64,000 bases of DNA from Sarcomyxa edulis (taxonomy: Eukaryota > Basidiomycota > Agaricomycetes > Agaricales > Mycenaceae), in NCBI GenBank assembly GCA_009761415.1, contig QUOL01000005.1, positions 496,001-560,000 on the forward strand, read 5' to 3'. Under the pieces are notes generated by a model. That model ran no database searches and was not told where the DNA came from. It worked only from the letters and a program-made list of their open reading frames with translations. Shown here piece after piece: positions 10,335-21,674 of the stretch (the first letter of the stretch is position 1; the number at the start of each line of letters is the position of its first letter). The position numbers and the translations under genes were made by a program.

Positions 10335-11839
10335 TCAAGGCGCAGGGCGTATAATGTTTATGGTCGGGCGGTCAGGAGGGCAACCCGGTGTACGCCGTGA
10401 ACCCGTCGGACTGGTTCGTCGGGATGGGAAATGGGAAGAAGTTGACTCGGATCTGATCTCTTCCGAGTCCCCATCGATGTCAACCTCTAGCTCTATGGTT
10501 GTGTTGGATCCAGAGGCAGACGCATTGGCTACCGTTTTCGGGATATGTTGTGGGGGAGCCTGACTAGTACTGTTGGTGGACGCGTGCGTGACCCTTTCCT
10601 TTCCCTTTCCTTTCCAAAATCTTCGAGACCGTTTGGAAAGACGATCGTTATCGTCTTCCGGGTCTGCAGTCTCTCTTGGCCGTTTGCCGCTCGTAGACGT
10701 CGACATATCCCTTTGACCAAGAGCGTCTTGAGGCACCGGATCCGGAAGACACGACTGCTGGCGGGGATAATGCCGTTGTGCCTCCGCGCTATCGTCGTCG
10801 TTCTGCCTCGAACGGTTTTTGTTAAGATGGTGTGTCGTTGTTTTCTTGGCAGGTATGCGACCGCCCTTCTTGCTCTTCCCCTCCACATCCACATCTCCCG
10901 CATCATCATCTTCGGGCCCCAACTCCTCTTGGGGGCCCATCACCGCCTGTGCCAAGCTCCTTGACGCTTCCACTACCATGGGGAACTCGTATTCCACCAG
11001 ATTCTCCATCTCAACCTCAAAAGCCTTCATCAACATAATGTCGCGGCTGATGGAGCGCGATGGCGAGTCCGCCTCCTTGTCTAGACTGACGTGTATTCTC
11101 TCCAGCCTGTCTTTGAAGTATTCGACGGCATCGTAGAGGTGACGGCGTTGCTCTTGGAAGGGTAGTGTCTCATCTATGGGTATGGGGGCTTCGGGCTCAG
11201 GGGCAATGGTCTTCGGCTTTGCAGCTCGCTTCTTCGTGTCGCGTTTTGGCTTCGAGGTGGCCTTTGTCCCCGGCGGTAGTCTGGCTGCACGCGCCTTGGG
11301 TGCGGCTGTAGAAGATGAATGATGTGAGCAACAATGAGTATAGACAGGTTACTGTTACTGACCAGTTCGTGCCTTAAGCGGTAGCTTGGACTTGATCTTC
11401 TGTCCCTTGGGGGTGGCTATGGATGATGAGTGATGTGGGATGACGAGTGATGTGAGTACCAGTGGCACACAAACAGATATCGTGAATACTGACCAGGTCG
11501 AGTAGCGCCACCAGATGTGAATTCTTTAGGCTTCTTTGATATGCGCTCGCTCTTTCGAGGGGCGTCAACTTGGCGTGCTTGGGGCACTGACGAGTCATTC
11601 AGTCCGATACTATCAAGACAATCAATATAGGAATGTGTTATATGAGTGGCGGACGACATACGGAATATTATTGTGGTTTTCTTTCGATGAAGAATCGATG
11701 CTAGTTCCCTTGGGTTCGATGTGACGCATCTAGTAAGACAGTGATTGAGTAACATGGAGTGGCAATGAAGTGCCAGAGATCTTACCTTCTGTGAGTCTTT
11801 ATCTTTGAGTGTTTTGAGATTGCTCTGGTGTGCAGACAT
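10335..11839 (-). CDS. A3: unrecognised Lys/Pro-rich, probably nuclear protein (family copy 3)
   Basis: The third paralogue. The start at 11839 gives MSAHQSNLKTLKDKDSQK. Exon 2 reads MRHIEPKGTSIDSSSKEN, close to A1. Exon 3 holds VPQARQVDAPRKSERISKK. One micro-exon follows (ATPKGQKIKSKLPLKARTG), then a long last exon beginning AAPKARAARLPPG. That exon has the helical domain (LYDAVEYFKDRLERIH ... SISRDIMLMKAFEVEMENL ... FPMVVEASRSLAQAVMGPQE), an acidic DDDAGD stretch, AKKTTTHHLNKNRSR, a HYPRQQ block, SKRSRRFWKGKGKE and a Ser/Pro-rich C-terminus ending INIIRPAP. Exon count and phases match A2. The conserved core across the three copies is the helical domain plus basic clusters, so this is presumably the working part; the biochemical role is unknown. 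Confidence 0.75.
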
Positions 11840-12265
11840 GGCAAGAGTTGAGGTGGTAGGTAAGTATGAGTGTAGGTGGATTGAGAATGGGTTGGGATTG
11901 AGTGTCGATGGGATGAAGTTGAAGGTTCACAGATGTTAGTGGAAGTGAGAGCAGTGGAAGAGTGGCAGGCGTTTATAAAGGTTTTGGGCCCGTGGGAGAA
12001 CAAAGCGTTGAGCGGATTTTGAAATTTGGAAGACAACAGGAACATGATGGCGCTGTGGCCAGCTTGAGAGCTGCCGCCATTGTCTTTCACTGCATAGAGC
12101 TTAACAAGGAGATTTTTATCCTGTTTCTACAGTCTATCATCTCAATTCTTTCGAACTCCCTGTTGAGCGCTCGAGTGGCTCATGGAAGTCCAAGCGGGAG
12201 AGCTTATGTCACGAGCGCGTCGCGTCCTGTAATATACGGAGCACGTGATCGAACGCGCCGACTAG
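11840..12265 (-). promoter_or_regulatory. Upstream region of A3, conserved in A1 and A2
   Basis: It has TTTATAAA at about 11971-11979, a GGGAGAACAAAG block, and a distal block with AGCTTATGTCACGA, GCGCGTCGCG and CACGTG at 12242-12247 followed by ATCG. The GGAAGT repeats are weaker than before A1 and A2. Confidence 0.65.
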
Positions 12266-12962
12266 ATATTTGGATCAAAAGTCGCGAGCGACGAGCATGC
12301 AGCTGGAGAGTTTGTCTTCATTACATCTCATGTGCAATCAGATTCAGTCCAGTTATTTCATTGTACGTTCATCAGACGTGGCAGAGACCCTGTTGTGTTG
12401 ACAATGGCATTAGTCTTAGTAATCTGGTCCTATCATTTTCGCTGAAGCGCGTCCCGCTAGCAATTCACACAGAATACTTTATTTCACCGTGTATTGCTCC
12501 AATCGTTATCTATCCAGTCGAAGACTTTGACAGTCCAATAATCCCTCATTCGCGGTACGCCGACACGGAGTGTGACGCGTCACGGGTAACGCAGGCCGCT
12601 TGATGTCTTACCATCACCTCGATTTTTACTCATGCTATGGTTGGCCAACTTCTAGAGACGACTCGGTTAACAGATGTCTACGCTCATTGCTGAAATTATC
12701 GGCGAGTCTTCTCCAATGACCCGTGACAGCCCATGAATGTATAGCCTGCGAAGTGACGACCCATTGCCCTTGTTTTCTCCCGAACCCATTTTTTTTTACA
12801 ATGCATCACCCATATCTGGATGAATAGCTGCAAGTATGGACGACTACCAGTCTACTATAAAGCATGGCACGTCAATCACCTCTGGGCCCACTCACCATCA
12901 CCTAGATTGGAATCGCTTTCTAAAAGTTCACCAACACGACATCGACTCACTAGTATCTCCTC
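12266..12962. other. Intergenic region before the small secreted protein
   Basis: I see no supported gene. A run of nine T at about 12789-12797 and several short frames without family character are all that stands out. Confidence 0.3.
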
Positions 12963-13343
12963 ATGTTGTTCACGACTACCAGATTACCCTTCGCTCTCCT
13001 TGCTGTCTCTATCATCTTTGTTCCTTTCGGTATGTGTCGATCAAAGCGAATATCTCGGATATTGATATCGTATTGCATCCAGTGAACGCGGTACCCACTC
13101 CGGAGCCAATAGATGAGAGGTTGGCGTCCGTCATCGCAGCGAACAAGAACCTTGGCTGCGTGAACGGCTGTAGCGAAAGCAACTCTACATTGGTTGGTGT
13201 TCAAACCGAATACAAGTGGGCCTTGTCCGTTTACTAAGATGTCGGTACAGGTTACGAACACCAATGCAGCCCTTCCATCGTCTCTCATCTCGGTTCCGTT
13301 CGCCATCGCCGCAATGAGCGCTGTCATAGCCGGAACTCTATGA
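12963..13343 (+). CDS. Small secreted protein, possibly GPI-anchored
   Basis: Exon 1 (12963-13029) codes a clean signal peptide (MLFTTRLPFALLAVSIIFVP). It joins at 13083 to VNAVPTPEPIDERLASVIAA, followed by NKNLGCVNGCSESNSTL. A last exon ends with a hydrophobic tail (SLISVPFAIAAMSAVIAGTL) just before the stop, as in GPI-anchored precursors. The second intron has two workable donors (GTTGGT or GTGTTC) and two acceptors (before ATGTCG or after GGTACAG). The choice decides whether the hydrophobic tail is read, so the C-terminus is uncertain. About 95 residues are expected. I recognise no family. Many such short secreted proteins in basidiomycetes are of unknown function. Confidence 0.5.
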
Positions 13344-13707
13344 GTACGAGGGAAGGTACCGTTGACGATATATGATTATGATATGAAGATTATGCGCAAT
13401 TTATGAAATGGACCGACACTCGATAGAGCAGGATGAAGCACGGAATAAGATGACTGTTTTTGATTTTTCTACTGCGCAGCCTGACCAGCTGAGGTGAAGT
13501 AAGAGCGGAGGGGACATACAGTGTTATATTGAAAAGCTCCCATCTTCAAGCTTGTCGTTGTGGCCCGATCGCAGGACTTCACCCGAGGACATGACTCAAC
13601 GTTCAAAATAACGAAGAATCCAAATCCATATCATATCTTACATACATCGAAAAGAACACGGATCTCCTCCCACACCAGAAGTCGAAGTCGAGTCGAGGGC
13701 TTGAAAC

Positions 13708-14127
13708 CTAATACATTTCCAGACTCATACCGTCGTGGATCTCGTAGTCTGCCAGTGTAATATGATCTTTGTAGATATTATACCTGAGCGCCGGAGTCAG
13801 TTCGTCATCTTGAAAAGAGATGGCGATAGGGTAACGCACCATTTCTTCAATTGGATCTTCGATGGGTCTGTCCCAGTCTGAGCAGCAATGAGCTTCTTCA
13901 GGTCCCCGACGGTGTCATTGGGGCTGCATTTGACTCGAACTAATGGTACAGATAGGATAGCATTTATCAGTCTTTGATAGCCCTCGACGTCGAGAAACGC
14001 TGAAGATCTCAGAGAGAGAAAAGGCTCACCCTTGCGTCCGAGTCGGTCATTGGCGATGATCTGTAGAGGAAGTGAGATCGGTCTATGTTTTTCAAGAGAG
14101 AGATGGACGAACCTCGATGAGAGCCAT
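13708..14127 (-). CDS. HUB1: HUB1/UBL5 ubiquitin-like modifier
   Basis: Four exons splice to a 73-residue protein: [32 protein letters not shown]...KIQLKKW, and [20 protein letters not shown] followed by LEMY. It has the full length of the HUB1/UBL5 family, with the hallmark NDRLG(R/K)[16 protein letters not shown] and YEIHDGM. It lacks a C-terminal di-Gly, as HUB1 does, ending in a tyrosine. HUB1 binds spliceosome components such as Snu66 non-covalently and modulates splice-site use, which fits an intron-dense genome. The gene is on the same strand as the large ABC transporter upstream, separated by about 300 bp. Confidence 0.93.
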
Positions 14128-14435
14128 TTGTCGTTGACGCTAGATGTGAATGGTCGAAGCTGACTCGAGCTCGGAGGTCTCAGTGACGGCACGAAGAAGA
14201 GATGTGGCTGTGTGACTGCCGCGTGGTCGGATGCAGGACCGAACACAACACAACCGGCGCTCCGTTTCTTATGGCACAAGTGTGTCACAGCGGGGAAAGA
14301 AGTCGTTATATACTACTTACTTAGATACTTGTGCTTGTATATAGATCAATGAATAGTACATATTGTACCATGTCTATCGTCTCTTCTTTCTTCTTCTATT
14401 CACAGTCTCCAATTCTATCCACCGTTTATCGCAGA

Positions 14436-17400
14436 CTAATTAGCTGTGCTCCCTTGTGCCATAGCATAAAGGACATCTCTGTCGCCAGACTCGTCTACCA
14501 GCGATCGTAGCATCCCATCAGACTTTTCAAGCAGCGCCTTGGGGCTGTCAAACTCGACCTGACACAAATTCTGATGAGATGGTTCAAGTTCATGATTAGA
14601 TCAGACATGTACTTACAATGCGACCAGCGTCAAGAACCATCTATGAAAAGAATGTCAGTAGACTATAGACGAGCAAGCAAGAGAAGTTGTAGGACTCACG
14701 ATCTTGTCGGCATCCATGATAGTCTGTAAACGATGGGCGACGGTGAGAAGCGTAACGTCCCTGTCCAATTCGTGACGCAGGGAGGCTTGGATGATCGTGT
14801 CGGTTTTGTAATCTATGGAGAAAGATTGAAGAGTTTGAGTAGATCGCCACTAGAAATTACATACCAGTAGCAGAGGTAGCTGCGTGACGACAGAAATAAA
14901 GATCAGCCTTGCTTCTACTGAATTGTCGAATTGCGTACCTTCGTCCAGGATAAGTAGCTTGCTTCCTCGGACGATAGCCCTAGCTAGAGCCAGAATTTGG
15001 CGTTGGCCGACGGAAAGGTTTGCACCACCGCTCGCAATAGAGCTATCTAGTGTTATTTTACTTTCGTCTGTTTCATCTTGAAGGGAGAAAAGGCCGGCAG
15101 CACGTAACGCATCATTCAGAGTCGCGTCGTCGTACTGGGAAAATGGATCCAAATTTTGTCTCAAGGTGCCGCTAAGAAGTTCGGGCTAGTGACCAGTGGA
15201 GAATGAGCAAGTGTCAGATTTGATGTAACAGGGAACGTACCACTTGAGGTATCTGATACAGTCGAAAACGAGTCAGGACAATGACGAGAAACGGGAGAGA
15301 CTAGACGTACAATAGTAATGTTTGAGCGTAATGCATCCAGGTTTATGGACTCTGTAGACATCCCGTCGTAATACACCGTGCCTTCCGTGTAGATGCAGCG
15401 AAGGAGTGAGAGTGTCAGAGAGCTCTACAAGCGATAGTCAGCAATCAGATGCGTCATGTAACAAATGTGATCTTCACCTTTCCTGACCCAGTACGACCCA
15501 CTGTATCCTCGCAATTAGCAGGCAGAACATAGACTTCAGAGAATGTGCCTTACCAACGCCCACACGCTCCCCAGATTTGATATGGAATGAAATGTCTTGG
15601 AGTACTTTCGGGCCATCCTACGATAACTTGAGCACGAAACACAAAGAAGAGCTAGTGCAAGTCCCGCGTACAGGTGAATACCGAGCAGACAAGTTTTCGA
15701 CGCGGATATCACCACTAGCTGGCCAATACGCTGGTGGAACGCCGGCCTGGGTCGCTTTAGTCTCCTGTTCGATGTGTATATACGCGTTTATACGCTCCAG
15801 ACTACACAAATTGTGAATGTTATTGCGGACGCTGCATCAAAGGCACTGACCTGTTTCCTGAGATACCGCACAATATCAGTGATGGTCTTGTGAGTGAGCG
15901 TGGATTCACATACCTTGCACTTCTAGCTCGTTCAAGAATCTGACCCACTCCAGGATCATGAGAGTGAACATCACTAGAGAACGCCTATCAAACTTGAAAA
16001 GCATGTAGAACGAATATATGCTCACCCGCCATGTTCAAGGAGAACCCAATGTTCGACGCTGTTTGTGCGGGCCCATAGACGAGGTAGACAGCCAGGCCTG
16101 CTGAGAACATGCCCCCGATGGCATCGATACGTATGCAGATCCAGCTGAACCGCAGATATGAGTGTCAGATAATTATTCAAGCGATGCAAGGTATATACCG
16201 GTTCAGATTGAAGAAGGTCCTTGCAGCTTGTGAGTACCGGTCGATCCTGTGCTGTGATTCGAGGATGAAACTGTCTTGTGCACCATAGGCGCGAAGGGAA
16301 GCTGAGTTCGAAGGATGAGTTGAAGACACAAAGTATGCTACCAGCATGGAACAGATCGACGTACTTAAACCTGATATTGCAGCTCCAAAACTAAAGATGA
16401 AAACGGGTCAGATCGGAGCATAGCGCACGAGTACTCGGAAGAGAGCTCACTGCGAGAGAACAGGCGCTTTGGCGGTAGACATTTCGCGCTTGGCGTATAA
16501 CTGGGCTTTGATATAGATGTGCCCACACAGAGCTCCAGCAACGAAAATGAGTATGCCCGGGATGATAAAGATGGGAGTCAAAATAACGACTGCTGCTAGT
16601 CTGATCACCATGGCCACTGATAATTCGGAAACAATGGTCCAGAATAAGGATATGGGACCATCAACTGAAGGGTGTTTCGAATATGAGATGTTGAATATGA
16701 TGCTGAGATCAGGCCACTTACTTGCTCTGATATCGTCTGTGCATCTAGCTATTACACGGGAAGTCGGGGTCACATCGAGCCAACTATTGTGGATGATTAA
16801 TGGGGGGAGGCAAAGAGAGAGGCAAAGGAAGATGTACCGCATCGTGGTCCCCAGAACAGATTCCATGAGTTGTTTATGGATTGACCTCGACGCCCTCAAA
16901 GTTCCAAAGATATACACTACACACGTGAAACTGTAAATGGTGATAGTTGTTCCCATGAGATATACTGGTCGAGGAAAATAGAATCAGTTGGAAGATCGAC
17001 TTGATAGGAGAAGCCAATACGAACTATAACCGGTCACGTAACTGCGCTACATTGTCAGCCGTCAGTCAAACTCTCTGCAGTCGAAACGACTTACTAGGCG
17101 ACCGAGACTTCCGCTCCAGGACGTTTTTCGTACTGAGACGCCCAATAGCCCAAATACCAAGTCTGAGACGCAAGGAAGACTTGAGTCACAAACAAGCCTC
17201 CGTAGTATGCCGCAAAGAAGAGCACGGGATGAGCTCCCGCCAACCCAGTCAAAAAAAGTTTCACTGTCGAATGGGTCAAGCCAATGCCATATCTGTATAG
17301 AAAGAAAGTTGGGCACGCACAGTCTGGCCAATTGATATGTCCAGTCTCGACTTCTTCCTCCATAACGAGCTTTCCATCGGCTGTAGGGTCCTGAGAAACG

Positions 17401-20400
17401 GGAGGAGAGTCTACCGTGTCGTCTATGGCATCTTTCTCGAGAAGTTCTTGATCTTTGAGGGCTTCAACAGCTAACTTGTGATCGTGGGCAATGACATCAG
17501 TAATGGATCCTTTATCGGATATTCTTCCATCCATGCCCAGCGATACGACGAAATGGGCGATCGGGCGGACCAAGGCAACATTGTGAGTCTGGAGGAAGAG
17601 CAATGGGTATCAGGAACGACGACTGTAAAGTCTCAAGATGAAGGCTCACCACCAAGAGGACAGTCCTTCCTTTTAGCAAGTCACTGGCAAAACATTTATC
17701 GACAATCCACTTTGCTGTGTGAACGTCCAATGCGGCGAATATGTCATCTAAAAGAAGAGTCTTTGCAGGGGAGTATATTGCTCGAGCCAGAGTGATCCGA
17801 GCCTGCCAATGATTAGACATCAATATCGGCAAGAGAAGACTATATTACCTTTTGTCCACCAGAGAGGGTAAGACCTTTGTCACCGACCTCTGTCTTATCT
17901 CCGGCCTCGAACAATGCGATGTCGCGCTCAAGGCAACACTGATAGAGCACTATTGCGATAATAAGTATATCATGCACGTCAATATATTCGCAACTGGGGC
18001 ATACCTTGCTTGTATCGTTCCTCGTCGTATCTGGATTCGAAGAGAATATTATCCTAAAAACGTGTCAACAGAGGAGACTAAAACAAAGGTGGTAGAACTA
18101 CCCGAATGGTTTCACTTAGGACCCAGGATTCCTGTGCAGCGTATGCTATGCCGTCGCCGCGGGGAAGGTTAAACCAGGACGTGGGACCCGATGGAATGAA
18201 ATGCATCTCCCCTGATAAACTGTCAGCTAATTGATAACATAAGAGTGGTTTTGAGCATACCTAGAAGAGCCATCAGAAGACTTGTTTTGCCTGAACCAGT
18301 GGGGCCAAGGATAAGGTTGATGAACCCATGCTTGAACAAAAGCTCGTCCTCGATTTTCAGGAAAAAATTTCGTCGAGAGGGGGACATCGTGCCATCATTT
18401 GACCAGGTGAACGATGCATCACGGAAGCCAATCACATCGAGATTACTGGTTTGCAGATCATGAGCAAGAATGCCCGCTTCCGGTTTGTCCGAAAATACAT
18501 CAAGGAGCTCGGTCTGTAAGTCAATGGATTCTATGAGTTTACAACGACTGATAGAACCCCGTACTGCAAACGTACGTTACGGAGGAAATCGTTGACGCGA
18601 TCCAATGAGACTTTGCCCTGGACGGCTTGGCCTATCGTTCGGACGGATATAAACAACTGTTGTCGAAGCATATCAAAGACAGTTATTGAACTAAACACGA
18701 CTGACGCATTGAGTTCTTTTTTCATGAGAACAGTCTGTAATACGAGAAACCGTCAGTCTTCTGGGATTTATATGTATGAAACAAATGAAACGGACACTGT
18801 CATCTGAATCGTCAGCTTTGATGACCTCGCAGAAGAGAGGCCATGGACTTACTATGCGGTGTACGTCGATAGCATTGTCGCGAGCGGGATGATGAAATTG
18901 AAACCGCTTGATAAAAGTTCCACGGACTGAAGCTTCCACACCCACACCAGCTCCTCTTCCCGCTTGTCGACGACTCTTTGGTTCATTTTCTTTTCCCAGC
19001 CGAAGTATTTGACCATTCGTAACAGACCCATGACTGAGACAAAGCTTAGTGTGTCTTATCCAAGACTTCAAAGAAATTAATACTGACTCTCCGTGACCGT
19101 TCCCACTCTGGCATCCGTCTTCTTCATCCTCGTCTGCTGCACGCTTTGAATACGCTTAGTGAAGTACCCGGGGATGGGGAATAGTGTGATCAACGTCGCC
19201 AGTCCGACGAATGCGCTCCAACCGAGAATGACATACAAGAAGCTGATGCACAATACGATTTGCAAAGGCATCAGTATCAATATGACTAGAAAATCGCAGG
19301 CGTCTGCGATGTTCCCCAAGTCAGTGGTCACCAAGTTGTTTATTTTTCCAACCAGATTGTCTGCCGTTGCGTGACGGGGTGCAGGTGCCGGAGTGGTTGT
19401 TCCTTTGCGAGAGCTTGTGTCATCAGCGAGTAATGTTTCGTCTTCGGTGCTTATGGTGGATTCGGCGACGTCGTCCTCAACATCGACGAGCGGTGGCACG
19501 TTACTGGGTGTGTCTATTTCGGCAGTCTTGGAATCTGTCTCATCTGTCTCGGCCTTGATACGTATTCGAAGGGAATGCTCGAACACGAGCTGCTGTATGA
19601 GGCATTGTGTCCTGACCAGACATCGCGTCTGGAGAAAAGCAGAGATGAATAAATGCGGAACCCCGGGGTCAAATTGGCCACACTGACCGCTATGTACATA
19701 TACCACTGGAACGCAATGGAGCCAGTCATAGGCCCAACAAGGAGTAACATGATCCAGACCCAAGGACGGACACCGCCTTCTTCTTTCGTCTCCATGTAAC
19801 TGATAGCTTGGTAAGAAACAAGGAACTACAGTAGTGATAAGGCTTACTGAAGGAGCCTGTTGATACCAACGGGACTGATGAAGGCTGCGAGCACTTTGAT
19901 GATGATCATGAAGGTCAGGACGACATAATCCTTGCGAAAAAACCTCAACAGGCCAAAGAATATATGGCCTTTTGTTTTGTGGATGTACTGGAAGTTGAGT
20001 ACGTTAGTCCTAGGACGAGTTGTACACAAATGAACTGGAAGATACCGGGAACGCCTTCTCCTTGAGATACTCTGCATGATCGTCGTCAGCCAAAGGCGGT
20101 AGGTGATCATGAGCTAGATGCGGGGTTTTATACGCCACTAAAATGATAGGGTCTAGATAGGTGTACACTACACGAGAGAATATTGATGATGTTTGTTCCG
20201 GGGTTGGGACCGATGGATTCTGTACAATATCAGAAACAAGACGATTGGTTTTGGTTTACTCGTGTACTTACTTTGGAATCAACGGGGACATACTGTTGGG
20301 GCACAGCGAGGGGAATGATTACACCCGTGGCGACAAGTACAGCGATCTTACTCCACAACAGAACGCCCTCAGAAGCGTCTCTGGGTGCTAGTGTGAAAGT

Positions 20401-20994
20401 GAGCAACGGGTACACGTCCCGGTAGCAGTAGACACCCAAAGTGAACAGTAAGAGAAATTCCAGATGCTTCCCTACGAGTTGGCCGAACCGAGGTTGAGCC
20501 ATTACGGAGAGAAGGGCTAACACAGAGGCGAAAATCTATTGACGAGTAAATACATTTCATATTGGACAACCAGCGTCGACACGTACATATATCGAGATTT
20601 GTGGCCAACCATCTAGTAAATCAAGATCTCTAGCACCGGTAGCCAACGATAAACCAAAGAGTGTAAAGCAGCCGATCGCTCTCGCGAGCTTGTAAGCGTA
20701 TATAACGCTCCCTCCGTTTCTCTCTCTGAGATTAAGCAGGAGTTCCGGATCTTCTCCAAGAGAATCGTACGAGCTTGGGGGGCTTATATGGACATGCAGA
20801 CGCCTGATAGGTTTCCAAGCGAGAGTGACGTGAATGAGAAGTATCAACGCAGACGCAGCAGCAATGTAGACGGGGAACATCAGCGTGTTTGCCCACATTC
20901 TGATGCAGTCAGATGTTAGTTGAAAAGAGTACAGAAGCACGAAGAGAACGTACGCGTCGTACTGATCCTGCCTCTTCAACAAGGCTTGCGACAT
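14436..20994 (-). CDS. ABCC (MRP-type) full ABC transporter
   Basis: A long gene with more than twenty short introns. It starts MSQALLKRQDQYDA at 20994 with hydrophobic N-terminal segments (TLMFPVYIAAASALILLIH). TMD1 contains a long acidic cytosolic insert (around 19390-19560, ETDETDSKTAEID... ) then LNVSLGRINNL-like and LPLQ membrane segments. NBD1 has GPTGSGKTSLL, TLSGGQK and TLLLDDIFAALD. A linker and TMD2 follow, then NBD2 with VGRTGSGK, the signature LSVGQRQILALARA, LILDEATSATD after splicing and VAHRLQTI. The stop is at 14436. The TMD-NBD-TMD-NBD order with an N-terminal extension and a degenerate NBD1 Walker B (DD) is typical of ABCC exporters such as yeast Ycf1/Bpt1, which move glutathione conjugates or bile-acid-like anions into the vacuole. 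The substrate is unknown. A link to the nearby metallothionein as metal tolerance is speculative. Confidence 0.88.
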
Positions 20995-21674
20995 CTAGGG
21001 ATGATGGATGGGAATGCACCAGGTTATTCGAGTCAAGGCAACTCGGCGATGATGTAACTGATTCAGCCAAGTGACGTTCTGGCGCGCTCTTTTATGAACA
21101 GTGATACACGCTGGTGGATCCAGGAAGATGTACAACAAAGATGGGTGATCGCAGCACCACGGTGGCGGCCACTGTTATTGAAATCCATCTTGCAAATTGG
21201 TCGGAAACATAGAAAATACCGTGAGAACTTTTATGTCGCGAACTTCATGTCCTGGCGAGTTGTCCGACTCTTCTTCGATCGCTTCCAAATCGCTTCGACT
21301 TCGTTCTTCCTCTCTCTCTCTGTTTTGCAAGTTGATCGATGCTTTCGAGATCTATGTGGCTCTCAGAAATGGTTGGCTCATCACGAATATCGTCTACCTC
21401 TCTTGAATATCGGTTTGGTGAAGCGCTCCGAGTCCCAGTGTCTGAGAAGGCTCCAAGGCACTTTTACACCGGATGTCGCGTGCATACATTCCTCAGGCTG
21501 GATTGACTACTAGTACCGTCAATCTATTTCTTAAGGTTCCGGTGAGTCTATTCGACTCTGACTTCCATTTTCATACTATCAGTCTTCTGCTACTAGTACG
21601 CGTTTCTCTCTTGGTTGTAAGCACTCTATGAACTCAAGATTGACTCCTGATGTTTGGGTATACGCCGTCAGAAG
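20995..21674. promoter_or_regulatory. Divergent region between the ABCC transporter and the DUF4436 gene
   Basis: About 680 bp between divergent start codons. A 139-codon frame at 21094-21513 crosses it but has no family or splice support, and I treat it as chance. No distinct regulatory motif stands out. Confidence 0.4.

Noticed and set aside
21094..21513. 139-codon open frame between the ABCC and DUF4436 genes
   Set aside because: No family motif, odd composition and no splice support; it lies in a shared promoter region.
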